A DNA stretch of 64,000 nt from CADEED01 sp041395625 (GCA_041395625.1 JAWLAE010000006.1:1-64000); one strand, 5' to 3'; counted from the first letter of the stretch, positions 19,153 through 28,747 are shown. Numbers and translations are program-made. Notes: a model not told the origin generated them from the sequence alone.

Positions 19153-19991
19153 GCCGCGAGGCCAACGGCTTTACGCCCGGCGTCGTCGTTGCGCTCACGC
19201 CCGATGTTCGCCGCCTCGTCGCGCCCAACGCGTCGATGATGACGGGGCCTGGAACTAACACTTACCTTATCGGCAATCCTGTGGTTGCCATTGTCGACCC
19301 AGGGCCAGCGGACCAGGCGCATATCGACGCGATCGTGTCCGCTGCCGGCGCCGCGCGGTACGTATTCGTGACCCATACTCACGCTGATCATTCGCCGGCG
19401 GCGCGCCAAGTTGCGCAGCGCCTGGGCGCGGAACTGATCGGCCGCGCGCCGCCTGATGATGGTCGCCAGGACCTGACTTTCGTTCCAGATGACGAACCGG
19501 TTCGCGGGCAGCGATTCGACGTCGGCGGCCTGACCATCGTCGCTATCGATACACCTGGCCATGCCTCGAATCACGTGTGCTATCTGCTAGAGGAGGTCGG
19601 CGTGCTGTTCTCCGGCGATCACCTGCTGGAGGGCGTGACGCCCGTGATCCTCGCGCCCGACGGCGATATGACGGCCTACCTCGATTCTCTGGAGCGACTG
19701 AAGCACTACGCATTGCTGCAGATCGCGCCGGGTCATGGCGGTCTGTTCGGTCCGCCAAGGCCAGCGATCGATGCGGTGATCGCGCATCGACTGCGGCGCG
19801 AGGCCAAGGCGCTGCGCGCGCTGCAATCGGTCGGGATCGCGACGGTGGATGAGTTGTTGCCGCAGGTGTACAACGATGTACAGCCGGCGCTCAGGCGGAT
19901 TGCCCGTTGTTCGCTGGAGGCGCATCTCATCAAGCTTGGTCGCGAGGGTCGTTGTCAGCTCATGGAGGACGTCTGGCGAATTCGCGCATGA
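19113..19991 (+). CDS. Metallo-beta-lactamase-fold hydrolase (LACTB2-like)
   Basis: This 292-aa MBL-fold enzyme has the zinc motif THTHADH (His88, His90, Asp92, His93), a later metal His in IDTPGHASNHVCY, the bridging Asp in VLFSGDHLLEG, and a final His in IAPGHGG. The start TGPGTNTYLIG and the C-terminal winged-helix-like tail resemble LACTB2/RNase-Z-like hydrolases. It overlaps phhA by 40 bases and the ABC gene by four, so the three form one unit. Substrate unknown. Confidence 0.88.
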   Translation: MASQTDAAGSDGIGREANGFTPGVVVALTPDVRRLVAPNASMMTGPGTNTYLIGNPVVAIVDPGPADQAHIDAIVSAAGAARYVFVTHTHADHSPAARQVAQRLGAELIGRAPPDDGRQDLTFVPDDEPVRGQRFDVGGLTIVAIDTPGHASNHVCYLLEEVGVLFSGDHLLEGVTPVILAPDGDMTAYLDSLERLKHYALLQIAPGHGGLFGPPRPAIDAVIAHRLRREAKALRALQSVGIATVDELLPQVYNDVQPALRRIARCSLEAHLIKLGREGRCQLMEDVWRIRA

Positions 19992-21478
19992 GCTTGTGCG
20001 GCCTGCGGGTGGATTTGCAGCAGGTCGATCTCGATCGCGGTGGTCGCGCCGTGCTGCGCGATATCAACTGGACCATAGAGCCCGGCCAGCGCTGGGCGCT
20101 TACCGGTGCGAACGGCGCCGGCAAGACGCAGCTGCTGAAGCTCGTCAGCGGCGCATTGTGGCCTACGCCGACGGGTCGCGAGCGACGCAGCTATTGGCTC
20201 GCTGGCGAGCGGCACGATTCACCGGCCGTCGTACTGGATGAGATCGCTTACGTCGGTGCGGAGCGCCAGGATCGTTACGAACGCTACGACTGGAACTTTA
20301 CGGTAGCGGCGGTCGTTGGTACCGGCCTTTACCGTACCGACATACCGCTCGATCGCTTGTCAGCCGCTGACCGCCACCGAATTGACCAAGTGCTCGGCGA
20401 GCTTGGCATTGCCGCACTCGCGCGGCGACGATTTCTGACGCTTTCCTACGGCGAGCGCCGGCTCGTCTTGTTAGCGCGCGTACTGGCAGCTCGCCCAAAG
20501 CTATTGCTGCTGGATGAAGCTGCCAATGGTCTCGATGCCGAGAATCACGCACGCTGGTTGCGCTGGCTGGAGTCGACGGACCGTACACCGCTAAGCTGGG
20601 TGCTGGGCACCCACCACGCCAACGATATACCGGCTTGCATTACCCACAGTCTGTCGCTCGAGGGCGGCCGCATTGTGAGCCAGCAACGAGCGTCTGCGAC
20701 GACTGTGCGACGTGCGCTTCGACACTCAGAGCAGCCGCGCCGGCGTGTGCAAGGCGCACACCGGAAAACGCGCAGCCGTGGCCAACTTCACCCACGAGCG
20801 GCACTCGTGCCGATCGTCAGCCTGCAGAATGCGTCCGTCTATCTCGACGGTCACCGAGCTCTGGTGGACGTCTCGATGGCCGTGCGCCCGGGCGAATTCT
20901 GGGTCGTCACCGGGCGGAACGGCAGTGGCAAGACTACCTTGCTGCGGACGCTGTATGGAGATCACGGGGTCGCTGCCGGCGGCAAAATAGAGCGACGGGG
21001 AATTGCGGTCGGCGTGTCGCTGGAGCACTTCAAGCGTCGAGTGGCCTATGTGGCTCCGCATCTGCAGGCTGAGCAGCCGCGCGCGTTGCCGGTGCTCGAG
21101 GCGGTGGCCTCTGGTCGGCACGCGAGCGTCGGTTTGAACGAAGCTCTGTCTGGCGTCGACCGGACAGCGGCACAACGGGCGCTGCGGCAGTTCGGCGCGC
21201 GGCAGCTCGCGACGCGTCCACTGGTGGAGCTCTCCTACGGGCAATTACGCCGCGTGCTGTTCGCACGCGCCTGGGTCGACGAGCCCTGTATTGCGTTGCT
21301 GGATGAGCCGTTCGCTGGGCTGGACCCTGCAACCCGGGCGGATCTGCTCGAGCGAACGCAGCAGTTTGTCGTGGCGGGCGGCGCCTGTGTACTGGCAACC
21401 CACAATCCAGGCGACACGCCGCGCAGCGGCGTCGGCATAATCCGGATCAGGGCAGGTCGGGTGAGGCTCGAGTGTTGA
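19988..21478 (+). CDS. Twin ABC-ATPase protein, ModF/PhrA-like
   Basis: This 496-aa protein consists of two fused ABC ATPase domains and no membrane helix. Walker A is TGANGAGKT (about residue 40) and TGRNGSGKT (about 313). Signatures are LSYGERRLVLLARV and LSYGQLRRVLFARA, each followed by a Walker B with LLLDEA or LLDEPF. The LSYG signature and twin layout match ModF (photorepair protein PhrA). A basic, Arg-rich linker joins the halves. No molybdate permease or binding protein is nearby, so the molybdenum role is unsupported here. ATG 19988 overlaps the previous stop. Confidence 0.85.
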   Translation: MSLCGLRVDLQQVDLDRGGRAVLRDINWTIEPGQRWALTGANGAGKTQLLKLVSGALWPTPTGRERRSYWLAGERHDSPAVVLDEIAYVGAERQDRYERYDWNFTVAAVVGTGLYRTDIPLDRLSAADRHRIDQVLGELGIAALARRRFLTLSYGERRLVLLARVLAARPKLLLLDEAANGLDAENHARWLRWLESTDRTPLSWVLGTHHANDIPACITHSLSLEGGRIVSQQRASATTVRRALRHSEQPRRRVQGAHRKTRSRGQLHPRAALVPIVSLQNASVYLDGHRALVDVSMAVRPGEFWVVTGRNGSGKTTLLRTLYGDHGVAAGGKIERRGIAVGVSLEHFKRRVAYVAPHLQAEQPRALPVLEAVASGRHASVGLNEALSGVDRTAAQRALRQFGARQLATRPLVELSYGQLRRVLFARAWVDEPCIALLDEPFAGLDPATRADLLERTQQFVVAGGACVLATHNPGDTPRSGVGIIRIRAGRVRLEC

Positions 21479-21497
21479 GCTCGAGCGTGTCGCCACG

Positions 21498-21514
21498 GGA
21501 CAGGTTCTCTGTCC
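21498..21514. terminator. Small hairpin after the ABC operon
   Basis: GGACAG, loop GTTCT, CTGTCC forms a perfect six-pair stem 20 bases after the ABC stop. No T-run follows, so an intrinsic terminator is only a possibility. Confidence 0.25.
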
Positions 21515-21649
21515 AGTACAGGGATCGAAATGCAGTCGCTCTAGTGCGGTCGCGGTGTGGTCCGCATGCGATACGCTTGCGCTCATTCCCGCAGACGATG
21601 CGACGATTAAACTAACGAGTCTGGCGCAATTGCCAGTGCTGGAGCGACG

Positions 21650-22774
21650 ATGCTGACGAATCTTTGGTATGTGGCCGGCGAAGCGGCGGCGGTGACCAGT
21701 GCGCCGATCAAGGTGCGACTGCTAGGTCAGGATCTGGTGGTCTTTCGCGATGGTGCGGGCCAGCTCGCGTGCCTGTCCGACATCTGCATTCATCGCGGCG
21801 CTGCCTTGTCGCGCGGCCGGACGGTCGATGGTTGCGTCGAGTGTCCTTATCACGGGTGGCGTTACGATCGCGATGGTCGTGTGACCAAGATTCCCGCCGA
21901 GCCGGACGTGAAGATCCCCAGCCGTGCGCGCATCGATTCGTATCCGACAGTCGAGAAATACGGCTGGATCTGGGTGTTCATCGGTGATGCTGCCGATGCT
22001 GTGCGTCCGCCTATCCCGGACATGCCGGAGTACGATGATCCGGAGATTCGCTGGGTACGCGGCGTGTGGGACTGGAAAGTGAACTATCACCGCGCAGTCG
22101 AGAATGGGCTCGATTTCGCCCATGCACCGTTCGTTCATGGCGCGACCTTCGGTGATCGCGAGCGACCGCAGATCAGCGAGTTCACCGTCGAGGAATCGGC
22201 CTGGGGCGGACGCTCGAAAATGATCATGAGCGTACCGCACAGCTCCAGGGGTTTGTGGTCGCTGTTTTCCGATCGCAAGGAGCTGAAGCAGGTGGAGGCG
22301 CGTCCCTGGTTCAATTTGTCCGGTCCAATCGTCGGGCTCGAGTTGTTTCCGCGGCCGGGCTGGCGCATCTGGTTGCGTTCGGCCCATACGCCGGTCGACG
22401 AATACACCACGAAGTCCTGGTGGCTGATGGGCCGCAACTTCATGAAGGCCGCGATCTTCGATCAAGACACGATCAAGCGGAACATCAAGATCTTTTCCGA
22501 GGACGCGCAAGTGATCCAGTATCTGAAGCCGGAGCTCGTGCCCGACAGTTTGCGTGACGAGATGACCGTGCGGACTGACGCATTGCAGGTGGCCTATCGG
22601 CGCAAAGTCCGTGAACTCGAACAGCGTGGCTACAAGATCGATACGCCACGCCTCGAGGCCGAGTTCACCGGCCGGCGCGCCTGTTCGTTGCCATCGCCAG
22701 GACGCGCGGATGGTGTGTTCGTCCTCCCCCGCGTGCCGCTGACGAGCCTCAATGGTGACGGTGCCGCCGGATGA
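21650..22774 (+). CDS. Rieske [2Fe-2S] ring-hydroxylating oxygenase, large subunit
   Basis: This is a Rieske-type oxygenase that oxygenates or O-demethylates an aromatic or similar substrate using electrons from a reductase. The 374-aa product has an N-terminal Rieske domain with CIHRGAALSRG and CVECPYHGWRYD (Cys-x-His and Cys-x2-His). The catalytic mononuclear iron motif is NGLDFAHAPFVH, giving the Asp and two His. Size and layout resemble VanA-like single-component oxygenases. A ribosome site (GGAG) precedes ATG 21650. No dedicated reductase adjoins it, so it must use one from elsewhere. The following MFS gene overlaps it by four bases, hinting at uptake of the substrate. Confidence 0.9.
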   Translation: MLTNLWYVAGEAAAVTSAPIKVRLLGQDLVVFRDGAGQLACLSDICIHRGAALSRGRTVDGCVECPYHGWRYDRDGRVTKIPAEPDVKIPSRARIDSYPTVEKYGWIWVFIGDAADAVRPPIPDMPEYDDPEIRWVRGVWDWKVNYHRAVENGLDFAHAPFVHGATFGDRERPQISEFTVEESAWGGRSKMIMSVPHSSRGLWSLFSDRKELKQVEARPWFNLSGPIVGLELFPRPGWRIWLRSAHTPVDEYTTKSWWLMGRNFMKAAIFDQDTIKRNIKIFSEDAQVIQYLKPELVPDSLRDEMTVRTDALQVAYRRKVRELEQRGYKIDTPRLEAEFTGRRACSLPSPGRADGVFVLPRVPLTSLNGDGAAG

Positions 22775-24096
22775 GTTCGCCTGGCTGGTCCGGCGACAGC
22801 GTGAAATTCGGCCCGGTCTTTCTGCAACCGGGTGTGCGCAGGAGCAACGTGCTCACGTTGCTCTACGGCGCATTCGTCGCCATCGGTCTGCTGACGTTTC
22901 TCAAGACGATGCAGCCCTATCTGTTCAACGTCACGCTGAACGTTGCCACTGCGGAGCAGGGCACGGTCAGCGGCTGGCTCGAGGTGCTGGCTGAACTGGT
23001 CATCATCGCCAGTATTGGTGCCTTTGGGGCGCTGGCCGACCGGATTGGTCGTCGCCCAGTGTTCGCGCTCGGGTTCATTTTGCTCGCTGTCAGTTATGCA
23101 TTGCTGCCCTTGGCGCATTCGCTCGCAGAGTTCGCATTCTATCGGGTGATCTTTGCCTTGGGTGCATCTGCTACCGGCGCGATGCTGGCTACGGTGCTCG
23201 TTGACTATCCGAAGGACCGCTCGCGCGAGAGCCTGACAGCTTTCGTATACGTCATGAACGGCCTCGGCGTGGTGTTGTTCGCGATCGTGCTGGCGAAGCT
23301 ACCTACCTGGATTCAGGCGGCCGGCGCCAGTCCGGTATGGGCGGGCCGCTGCACGCTCTTTACGGCCGGCGCCATCTGTCTGGTCAGTGCGTTGCTGATG
23401 CGTGGGCTGAAACCAGGCACGCCGACCGAGAAACCAGCCCGGGAACCATTGTTGAAGTTGATGACTCAGGGCTTTGCGGCTGGCCGCAATCCGCGTATCG
23501 CGCTCGCCTATGGCACCGCGTTTGCCTCGCGTGGCGACATTGCCGTGGTCGGCACTTTTCTCACGCTGTGGGCCACCGTGGCTTCGATGCAGTCCGGCAC
23601 GGATGAGGCCACGGCGGCGGCGCGTACCGGCATACTGATGGCGATCGTGCAGTCAGCGGCGCTCGTTTGGGCTGGCGTGTTCGCCTGGATCTCCTCGAAG
23701 TTCGATCGTATCACTGCGCTCATCATCGCCATGGTGTTAGCGGTGATCGGCTATTCGGCTTTCGCTGCTGTCGACGACCCGAATTCCTCGGCGGCCATCC
23801 TGCCCGCTGTGTTGCTCGGTATCGGTCAGATGAGCGCCATCCTCTCGAGCCAGGTGCTCATCGGACAGGAAGCACCGCGCGAACTGAGCGGCTCGGTCCT
23901 GGGCGTCTACGGTTTTTTCGGCGCGATCGGCATTCTGTTCGTGTCGGTCGCCGGCGGGACGCTGTTCGATTCCTGGTGGCCCGGCGCGCCATTTCTCATC
24001 ATGGCGGCGGCCAACTTGATCCTGCTGGTCTGGGCGCTGTGGGTGCGGCGGATCGCACCGGGCCCGGTCCGCGACCGGGCTGCGGTGGAGGTCTGA
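22771..24096 (+). CDS. MFS transporter
   Basis: This 441-aa major-facilitator protein has about 12 predicted helices and the motif A-like loop GALADRIGRRPVFALG between helices 2 and 3. A long helix pair around LLGIGQMSAILSSQVLIGQE lies in the C-half. ATG 22771 overlaps the Rieske gene stop (ATGA), so the two are translationally coupled. Import of the oxygenase substrate or export of its product is a reasonable inference, but direction and substrate cannot be read from the sequence. Confidence 0.88.
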   Translation: MSSPGWSGDSVKFGPVFLQPGVRRSNVLTLLYGAFVAIGLLTFLKTMQPYLFNVTLNVATAEQGTVSGWLEVLAELVIIASIGAFGALADRIGRRPVFALGFILLAVSYALLPLAHSLAEFAFYRVIFALGASATGAMLATVLVDYPKDRSRESLTAFVYVMNGLGVVLFAIVLAKLPTWIQAAGASPVWAGRCTLFTAGAICLVSALLMRGLKPGTPTEKPAREPLLKLMTQGFAAGRNPRIALAYGTAFASRGDIAVVGTFLTLWATVASMQSGTDEATAAARTGILMAIVQSAALVWAGVFAWISSKFDRITALIIAMVLAVIGYSAFAAVDDPNSSAAILPAVLLGIGQMSAILSSQVLIGQEAPRELSGSVLGVYGFFGAIGILFVSVAGGTLFDSWWPGAPFLIMAAANLILLVWALWVRRIAPGPVRDRAAVEV

Positions 24097-24163
24097 TTCC
24101 GCGTCCCGTGCCGAGGGCGTAGCTGCGAACATGCGTGCCCCGTTTGGGGGTGTTGGATCCCGC

Positions 24164-25366
24164 ATGAACAAACGCATCTTCGTTCTCTGGCTGATCGTCC
24201 TGATCGATCTGATCGGCTTCGGTCTCACCACGCCGTCCTTTCCGCTCGTGATGAAGCAGCTGGACGCCGATCCGTTCTGGCTGACGTTCGCCGGGCCCGG
24301 TGTCTATTCACTGTTTCAGTTCCTGTTCACGCCCGTCTGGGGTCGGCTGAGCGATGCCTATGGCCGCAGACCGATCCTGATGTTGAGCATGCTGGGTGCG
24401 CTCGTCAGCTATCTCGTCATGGCGCATGCCGACTCTGTCTGGTTGTTGATCCTGACCCGCGCCATCGGCGGCATCATGTCGGGCAACATCGGCGCCGCAT
24501 TCGCCTACGTGACGGATGTCACCGAACCAAAAGAGCGGGCCAAATCGTTAGGTATCCTCGCCTCGGCGTTCGGCATCGGCTTCATGTTGGGGCCCTTGAT
24601 CGGTGGGCCGCTCGGTACGATCGGTAGTGAGCTGGTATCGCTGCGCTGGCCTGGCTACGTTGCCGCAGCGCTCTCGACGCTGGCATTCCTCGGCACCTGG
24701 TTGCTGCTGAGCGAGAGCCTACCGCCCGCAAACCGCAAGCCTTTTGGTGCGACCGGACGCCGGGCGGGACACTCGCCGTGGAAGACGCTGTTGAGCCGGC
24801 CAGTGCTCATATCGATCGTCGCAACCACTTTCATGATCGGAACGGCCTCGGCGATGATGCAGTCGGTTTACCCCATCTGGGCTTTCGACACGCATGGCCA
24901 CAACAGCAAGCTGGTGGGTGTGGCATTCGCGCTGCTGGCACTGCTGGCGGTGATCGCACAAGCGGGCCTCACCGGCACGCTCGCACGCCGGGTCGGCGAG
25001 CGCGGCGTCGGTGTCCTGGGCATAGCGGGATTCGGCATCGGTCTGGCCATGATCAGCTTCGTGCATTACCCCGCGGTACTGTGGTCTGGCCTCGCAGTAA
25101 TGGGTCTGGGCTATGGTCTGACGAACCCCGCTTTCACGTCATTGGCGTCTTTCCAGGCGTCGCCGCAGGAGCGCGGCGCGGTCATGGGTGTCTTTCAGTC
25201 AGGCACGAGCTTGGGCCGAGTGATTGGCCCCGCGCTGTCCGGACCAATCTATATGGGCATGAGCCACGCAGGCCCGTTCCTGACCGCGACGCTGCTGTGT
25301 GTTCCCGCGCTCTGGTTGATACTGCGCGTGCCGGAGCCCACCCAGGGGGCGCGTAGCGGTGCTTGA
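24164..25366 (+). CDS. MFS transporter, drug:H+ antiporter-like (TetA/YceL group)
   Basis: This 400-aa MFS protein has 12 predicted helices. Motif A is visible as GRLSDAYGRRPILMLS, and the N-terminus FVLWLIVLIDLIGFGLTTP resembles tetracycline/multidrug antiporters. Motif C-like glycine-rich GIGFMLGPLIGGPLG is present in helix 5, supporting an antiporter assignment. An upstream ATG at 24131 is in frame, but the core family N-terminus starts at 24164. It is a separate gene from the preceding transporter with a 67-bp gap, and not a clear paralogue of it. Confidence 0.88.
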   Translation: MNKRIFVLWLIVLIDLIGFGLTTPSFPLVMKQLDADPFWLTFAGPGVYSLFQFLFTPVWGRLSDAYGRRPILMLSMLGALVSYLVMAHADSVWLLILTRAIGGIMSGNIGAAFAYVTDVTEPKERAKSLGILASAFGIGFMLGPLIGGPLGTIGSELVSLRWPGYVAAALSTLAFLGTWLLLSESLPPANRKPFGATGRRAGHSPWKTLLSRPVLISIVATTFMIGTASAMMQSVYPIWAFDTHGHNSKLVGVAFALLALLAVIAQAGLTGTLARRVGERGVGVLGIAGFGIGLAMISFVHYPAVLWSGLAVMGLGYGLTNPAFTSLASFQASPQERGAVMGVFQSGTSLGRVIGPALSGPIYMGMSHAGPFLTATLLCVPALWLILRVPEPTQGARSGA

Positions 25367-25407
25367 TGCGTTAGCATCGATCGCTCCACCGGACTTGAGT
25401 CATATCG

Positions 25408-26985
25408 ATGCAACGCCGTGATTTCCTGCACGGCGGCGCAGCACTGGCTGCGACGCTAGTCAGTCCCCTATCTGCTGCCGATCCATCCGCGGTCTTGCGC
25501 CGCTCGCGTGGCGGCACGCTGACGACGCTCGACCCCCATCGGCTCGGGTCTTCGTTCGATGCCGAGATGGCGGCCGAGCTTTTCGTTGCGCTAACTACTA
25601 CGGACGCGGCCGGCAAACTGGTGGCAGGCTGTGCGACCAATTGGCAACGCAGCGACGATGGCTTGCGCTGGACTTTCAGATTGCGTGACGATTGTCGGTG
25701 GTCAGATGGTGCGCGCCTGACCGCAGACGATTTCGTCTATTCGCTGCGGCGCTTCATGTCGCCCGAGGCGGCCGCAACATTGGCGTTTCGCTTCGACGCA
25801 ATCAAGAATGGCGCCGCGGTGCGGACCGGCAAGTTGCAGCCCGACCAGCTTGGCGTCGTGGCGCTCGATCCGAACAACTTGCGCATCGATCTAGTACAAC
25901 CGGAAACCGACCTGCCTGCACTGCTGGCCGCGTTGTATCCGGTGCCGCCGCATGTTGTCGAAAGACATGGTCGTGAGTGGGCGAAGCCCGACCTGCTGGT
26001 TACAAATGGCGCTTATCGCGTGCGCTCCTGGGCGCAGAGCGGCACCGTCGATCTCACGGCCAACGAGCATTTCTGGTCTGCACGGCAAGTGGCGGTGCCG
26101 CGCGTGCAATGGGTCTCAGGTATCGACGATGCCACGCGCATGCGCTTGTTCCAGAGTGCGCAACTCGATGTCGCCCAGATCGCCGATGGTACGGCGCTCG
26201 CCCTGGCCAAGCAGCAGCAACGGGCTCAATTGCGCACGACGCCCGCGTGGGGAGCCGGCTGGATCGGTCTGAACTGTCGGCGTGGCAAGTTGGTCGAGCC
26301 CGACGTGCGGCGCGCGCTGTCGATGGCCGTCGATCGGCAAGTGTTGGCTGAGAAAGTAAGGCAGCTCGATGAGCAGCCCTGGGAGTCGATCGTGCCCGCT
26401 GCGGTGGGTGAGTACGGCTCGCCCGTGCTGCCGGAGCATGCTGCCTGGCCGCGCGCGCGGCGACTCGCGCTGGCGCGGGAACTGCTGGCGCGCCACGGTA
26501 TAGGGCCCCAACAACGACTCAAGCTGCAGGCCTTGTTCGCTGCGAATCCGGTCACCCAGCGCATGTTCCTCGCGGTCGGCGCGATGTGGCGGTCGCTCGG
26601 TGTCGACGTCGAGTTGGTAGGCCTCGAAACGCGGGCGTACAGCATTCGCCTGCGCGCTGGCGAGTACGATCTGCAGGACTACGTACCGTTCGCGACGATC
26701 CAGACCATCGGCACGTTCATCGGCCGGTTCGCGAGCGATTCGTTCCTCAACTTCATGTTCTATCGCAATGCCGAGGTCGATCGGCTGATCGCATTGGCCG
26801 AGCGCCAGCTGGAACCGGCCGCGCGGATTGCCAACTACCGCAAGGTGGAGCATATCCTGTTGCGCGAGTATCCAGTGGTGCCGCTCTACAGCGCAACGGC
26901 GCATCGACTGGTGGCGCCGCAGGTGCACGGCTGGCAGGATCACGAAGCGCTAACTACCCCGTCTCGTTTTCTGGCGCTGCGCTAA
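25408..26985 (+). CDS. Peptide/oligopeptide ABC substrate-binding protein (OppA/DppA family)
   Basis: This 525-aa periplasmic solute-binding protein is of the cluster C (SBP_bac_5) type. The N-terminus MQRRDFLHGGAALAATLVS has a twin-arginine-like RRDFL start and a hydrophobic core. Family motifs include TTLDPHRLGSSFDAEMAAELF and WTFRLRDDCRWSDGARLTADDFVYSLRR. The C-terminal domain ends normally. No permease or ATPase gene is adjacent, so its transporter partner must be encoded elsewhere, or it serves as an orphan or sensory binding protein. Ligand not predictable. Confidence 0.9.
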   Translation: MQRRDFLHGGAALAATLVSPLSAADPSAVLRRSRGGTLTTLDPHRLGSSFDAEMAAELFVALTTTDAAGKLVAGCATNWQRSDDGLRWTFRLRDDCRWSDGARLTADDFVYSLRRFMSPEAAATLAFRFDAIKNGAAVRTGKLQPDQLGVVALDPNNLRIDLVQPETDLPALLAALYPVPPHVVERHGREWAKPDLLVTNGAYRVRSWAQSGTVDLTANEHFWSARQVAVPRVQWVSGIDDATRMRLFQSAQLDVAQIADGTALALAKQQQRAQLRTTPAWGAGWIGLNCRRGKLVEPDVRRALSMAVDRQVLAEKVRQLDEQPWESIVPAAVGEYGSPVLPEHAAWPRARRLALARELLARHGIGPQQRLKLQALFAANPVTQRMFLAVGAMWRSLGVDVELVGLETRAYSIRLRAGEYDLQDYVPFATIQTIGTFIGRFASDSFLNFMFYRNAEVDRLIALAERQLEPAARIANYRKVEHILLREYPVVPLYSATAHRLVAPQVHGWQDHEALTTPSRFLALR

Positions 26986-27004
26986 CGACTCGCGGAGTGA
27001 TACG

Positions 27005-27826
27005 TCAGGCGCTGGGACGATCGGCATCGGTGAGCAGTTGTCGCTTGTGGAACAGCGCGCCCATGAAACGACCGGCGGCCTTGGCAGAGGTCAGCCAGGC
27101 GACGCGCGCGCCGTTCGGCTGGTCCGTGGCGATGCCATCTGCCAGGAAGGGCGTCACGGTTTCGACGCGATCCGCCAGAATGTTGTAGACGCGTTTGGTC
27201 CGCTCCCAGTCTTCGCCGCTCGTGCCGGCCATGTCCTGTCTCAGCAGATCTGTCACGACGATGCCCGGGCTCAGATAACAGATCTTCAGGGGCGTGCCGC
27301 GCGCCTCGGCGATCATGCATTTGTTGAAATAGGTGAGCGCAAATTTGCTGCTGCCATACAGACTCATGCCCGGGGTCGTCATGCCGCTCGAGCCGAAGCC
27401 CTCCATGTTGTAAATGGTGCCCGAGCCTTGCGTCACCATGCCTCGCATGGCGATCTGGGTGGCGTGCATCATGCCGAGCAGGTCGGTCTCGGCGACCTGC
27501 CGTACGTCAGCTTCCAGGAGTTCGCCGACGCGCTGCCGGCGGTTGGAGATCCCGGCGTTGTTGACCCATACATCGACCCGGCCAAGCGCCTCGATTGCTC
27601 CGTCCCAAAGTGCCTGCAATTGGGCGCGCTGCGTGATATCGCAGGCGATGCCGTGAGCCTTGCCACCGCCGGCCACGGCCGCGGCCGTCAGCGATTCGAC
27701 AGCAGCGTCGACCGAGCTTTGCGATCGACCACTGATGACCACGCCGTGACCACGTGCCAATAAACTGTCGGCGATACCGTGGCCGATGCCGCGCGTGCTG
27801 CCGGTAATCACGAAGTTCTTGGGCAT
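27005..27826 (-). CDS. Short-chain dehydrogenase/reductase resembling NYC1/NOL-type reductases
   Basis: This 273-aa SDR starts FVITGSTRGIGHGIADSLL. Catalytic YGSSK follows IYNMEGFGSSGMTTPG. The NM(D/E)G-G-SSG pattern before the Tyr resembles plant chlorophyll(ide) b reductase-like SDRs more than FabG, which carries a Ser 13 residues before the Tyr. A good ribosome site (GAGGAG, six bases upstream) supports ATG 27826. It is divergent from, and clearly a paralogue of, the next gene: both contain RAQLQALWD and a GRVD(V/I)W(V/L)NNAG block. The substrate is unknown, and no pigment pathway is nearby. Confidence 0.85.
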   Translation of the reverse strand: MPKNFVITGSTRGIGHGIADSLLARGHGVVISGRSQSSVDAAVESLTAAAVAGGGKAHGIACDITQRAQLQALWDGAIEALGRVDVWVNNAGISNRRQRVGELLEADVRQVAETDLLGMMHATQIAMRGMVTQGSGTIYNMEGFGSSGMTTPGMSLYGSSKFALTYFNKCMIAEARGTPLKICYLSPGIVVTDLLRQDMAGTSGEDWERTKRVYNILADRVETVTPFLADGIATDQPNGARVAWLTSAKAAGRFMGALFHKRQLLTDADRPSA

Positions 27827-27913
27827 GGGGCGCTCCTCGAGGATCAGTCAGTATCGCAAAGCTGGCTGGTCTTCGCCTATTGTATGCAGGTGTCGCAGCG
27901 ACAGGGAGCAGGC

Positions 27914-28741
27914 GTGACAGCTAGATCGGTAGTGATTACCGGGGGGACCGCGGGGCTTGGATTCGGCTACGCTCGCGAGCTGTTGCAGCGTGGGCATCAT
28001 GTCGCGATCTGCGGTCGAGAGCAGACGCGCGTCGACGCGGCGCTCGAAGGATTGCGCCCGCTCGCCAAACAGGGCGCGAAAGTGATCGGCGCCGTCTGCG
28101 ACACAGTTGATCGTGCCCAGCTGCAGGCGCTTTGGGATCTCGCCGCACGCGAGTTTGGCCGCGTGGATATCTGGTTGAACAACGCCGGCTATGCCCGTAC
28201 GGGCGCGAGTTTTCTGCAGACAGCGCCGGCGGACATCGAGCGGATGGTGCACACCAATGTCATCGGCACGCAGCTTGCCTGTGATGTGGCGATGGCAGGG
28301 ATGATGCGCCAGGGTGGCGGACGGATCTATCTCACGCTCGGCGGCGGCGGGGCGTCCGGGCGAGTGGTCGCGAACATGACTGCATATTCCACGACCAAGC
28401 GGGCGCTCAAGTATTTCGCGACGGCGCTGGTCAAGGAAGCGAAAGAACGGGCGCCGGCGGTGCTCATCGGCACGATCAGTCCAGGTGTGAACCTGACGGA
28501 GGGCATGCTGCGGGAAATCGCGGCTGTGCCGCCGGCGGAGCGAGCCAAGACATTGAAGCCGCTCAATTTCATCGGCGAGCATGTCGAAACCACGACGCCC
28601 TGGATCGTGGCACGCATCCTGGCAGACACGAAGCAGGGCAGCGATATCACGTGGCTCACGAGCGGGCGGCTCTTGCGTCGCAGTGTTGGCATGTTGTTCG
28701 CCAAGCGCGATATCCTGTCGCGCTATGGTTTGAGCGCCTGA
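27914..28741 (+). CDS. Short-chain dehydrogenase/reductase, paralogue of the divergent SDR
   Basis: This 275-aa SDR starts VVITGGTAGLGFGYARELL. The catalytic motif is YSTTK, preceded by a glycine-rich LTLGGGGASGRVVANM segment. GTG 27914 is chosen because AGGGAG lies six bases before it; upstream ATG 27884 is also in frame. It shares long identical blocks with the minus-strand SDR at 27005-27826, including the RAQLQALWD segment and the C-terminal AWLTS/TWLTS region. This indicates an ancient inverted duplication. The SMP-30-like gene starts six bases after its stop. Confidence 0.85.
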   Translation: MTARSVVITGGTAGLGFGYARELLQRGHHVAICGREQTRVDAALEGLRPLAKQGAKVIGAVCDTVDRAQLQALWDLAAREFGRVDIWLNNAGYARTGASFLQTAPADIERMVHTNVIGTQLACDVAMAGMMRQGGGRIYLTLGGGGASGRVVANMTAYSTTKRALKYFATALVKEAKERAPAVLIGTISPGVNLTEGMLREIAAVPPAERAKTLKPLNFIGEHVETTTPWIVARILADTKQGSDITWLTSGRLLRRSVGMLFAKRDILSRYGLSA

Positions 28742-28747
28742 GCGCCG

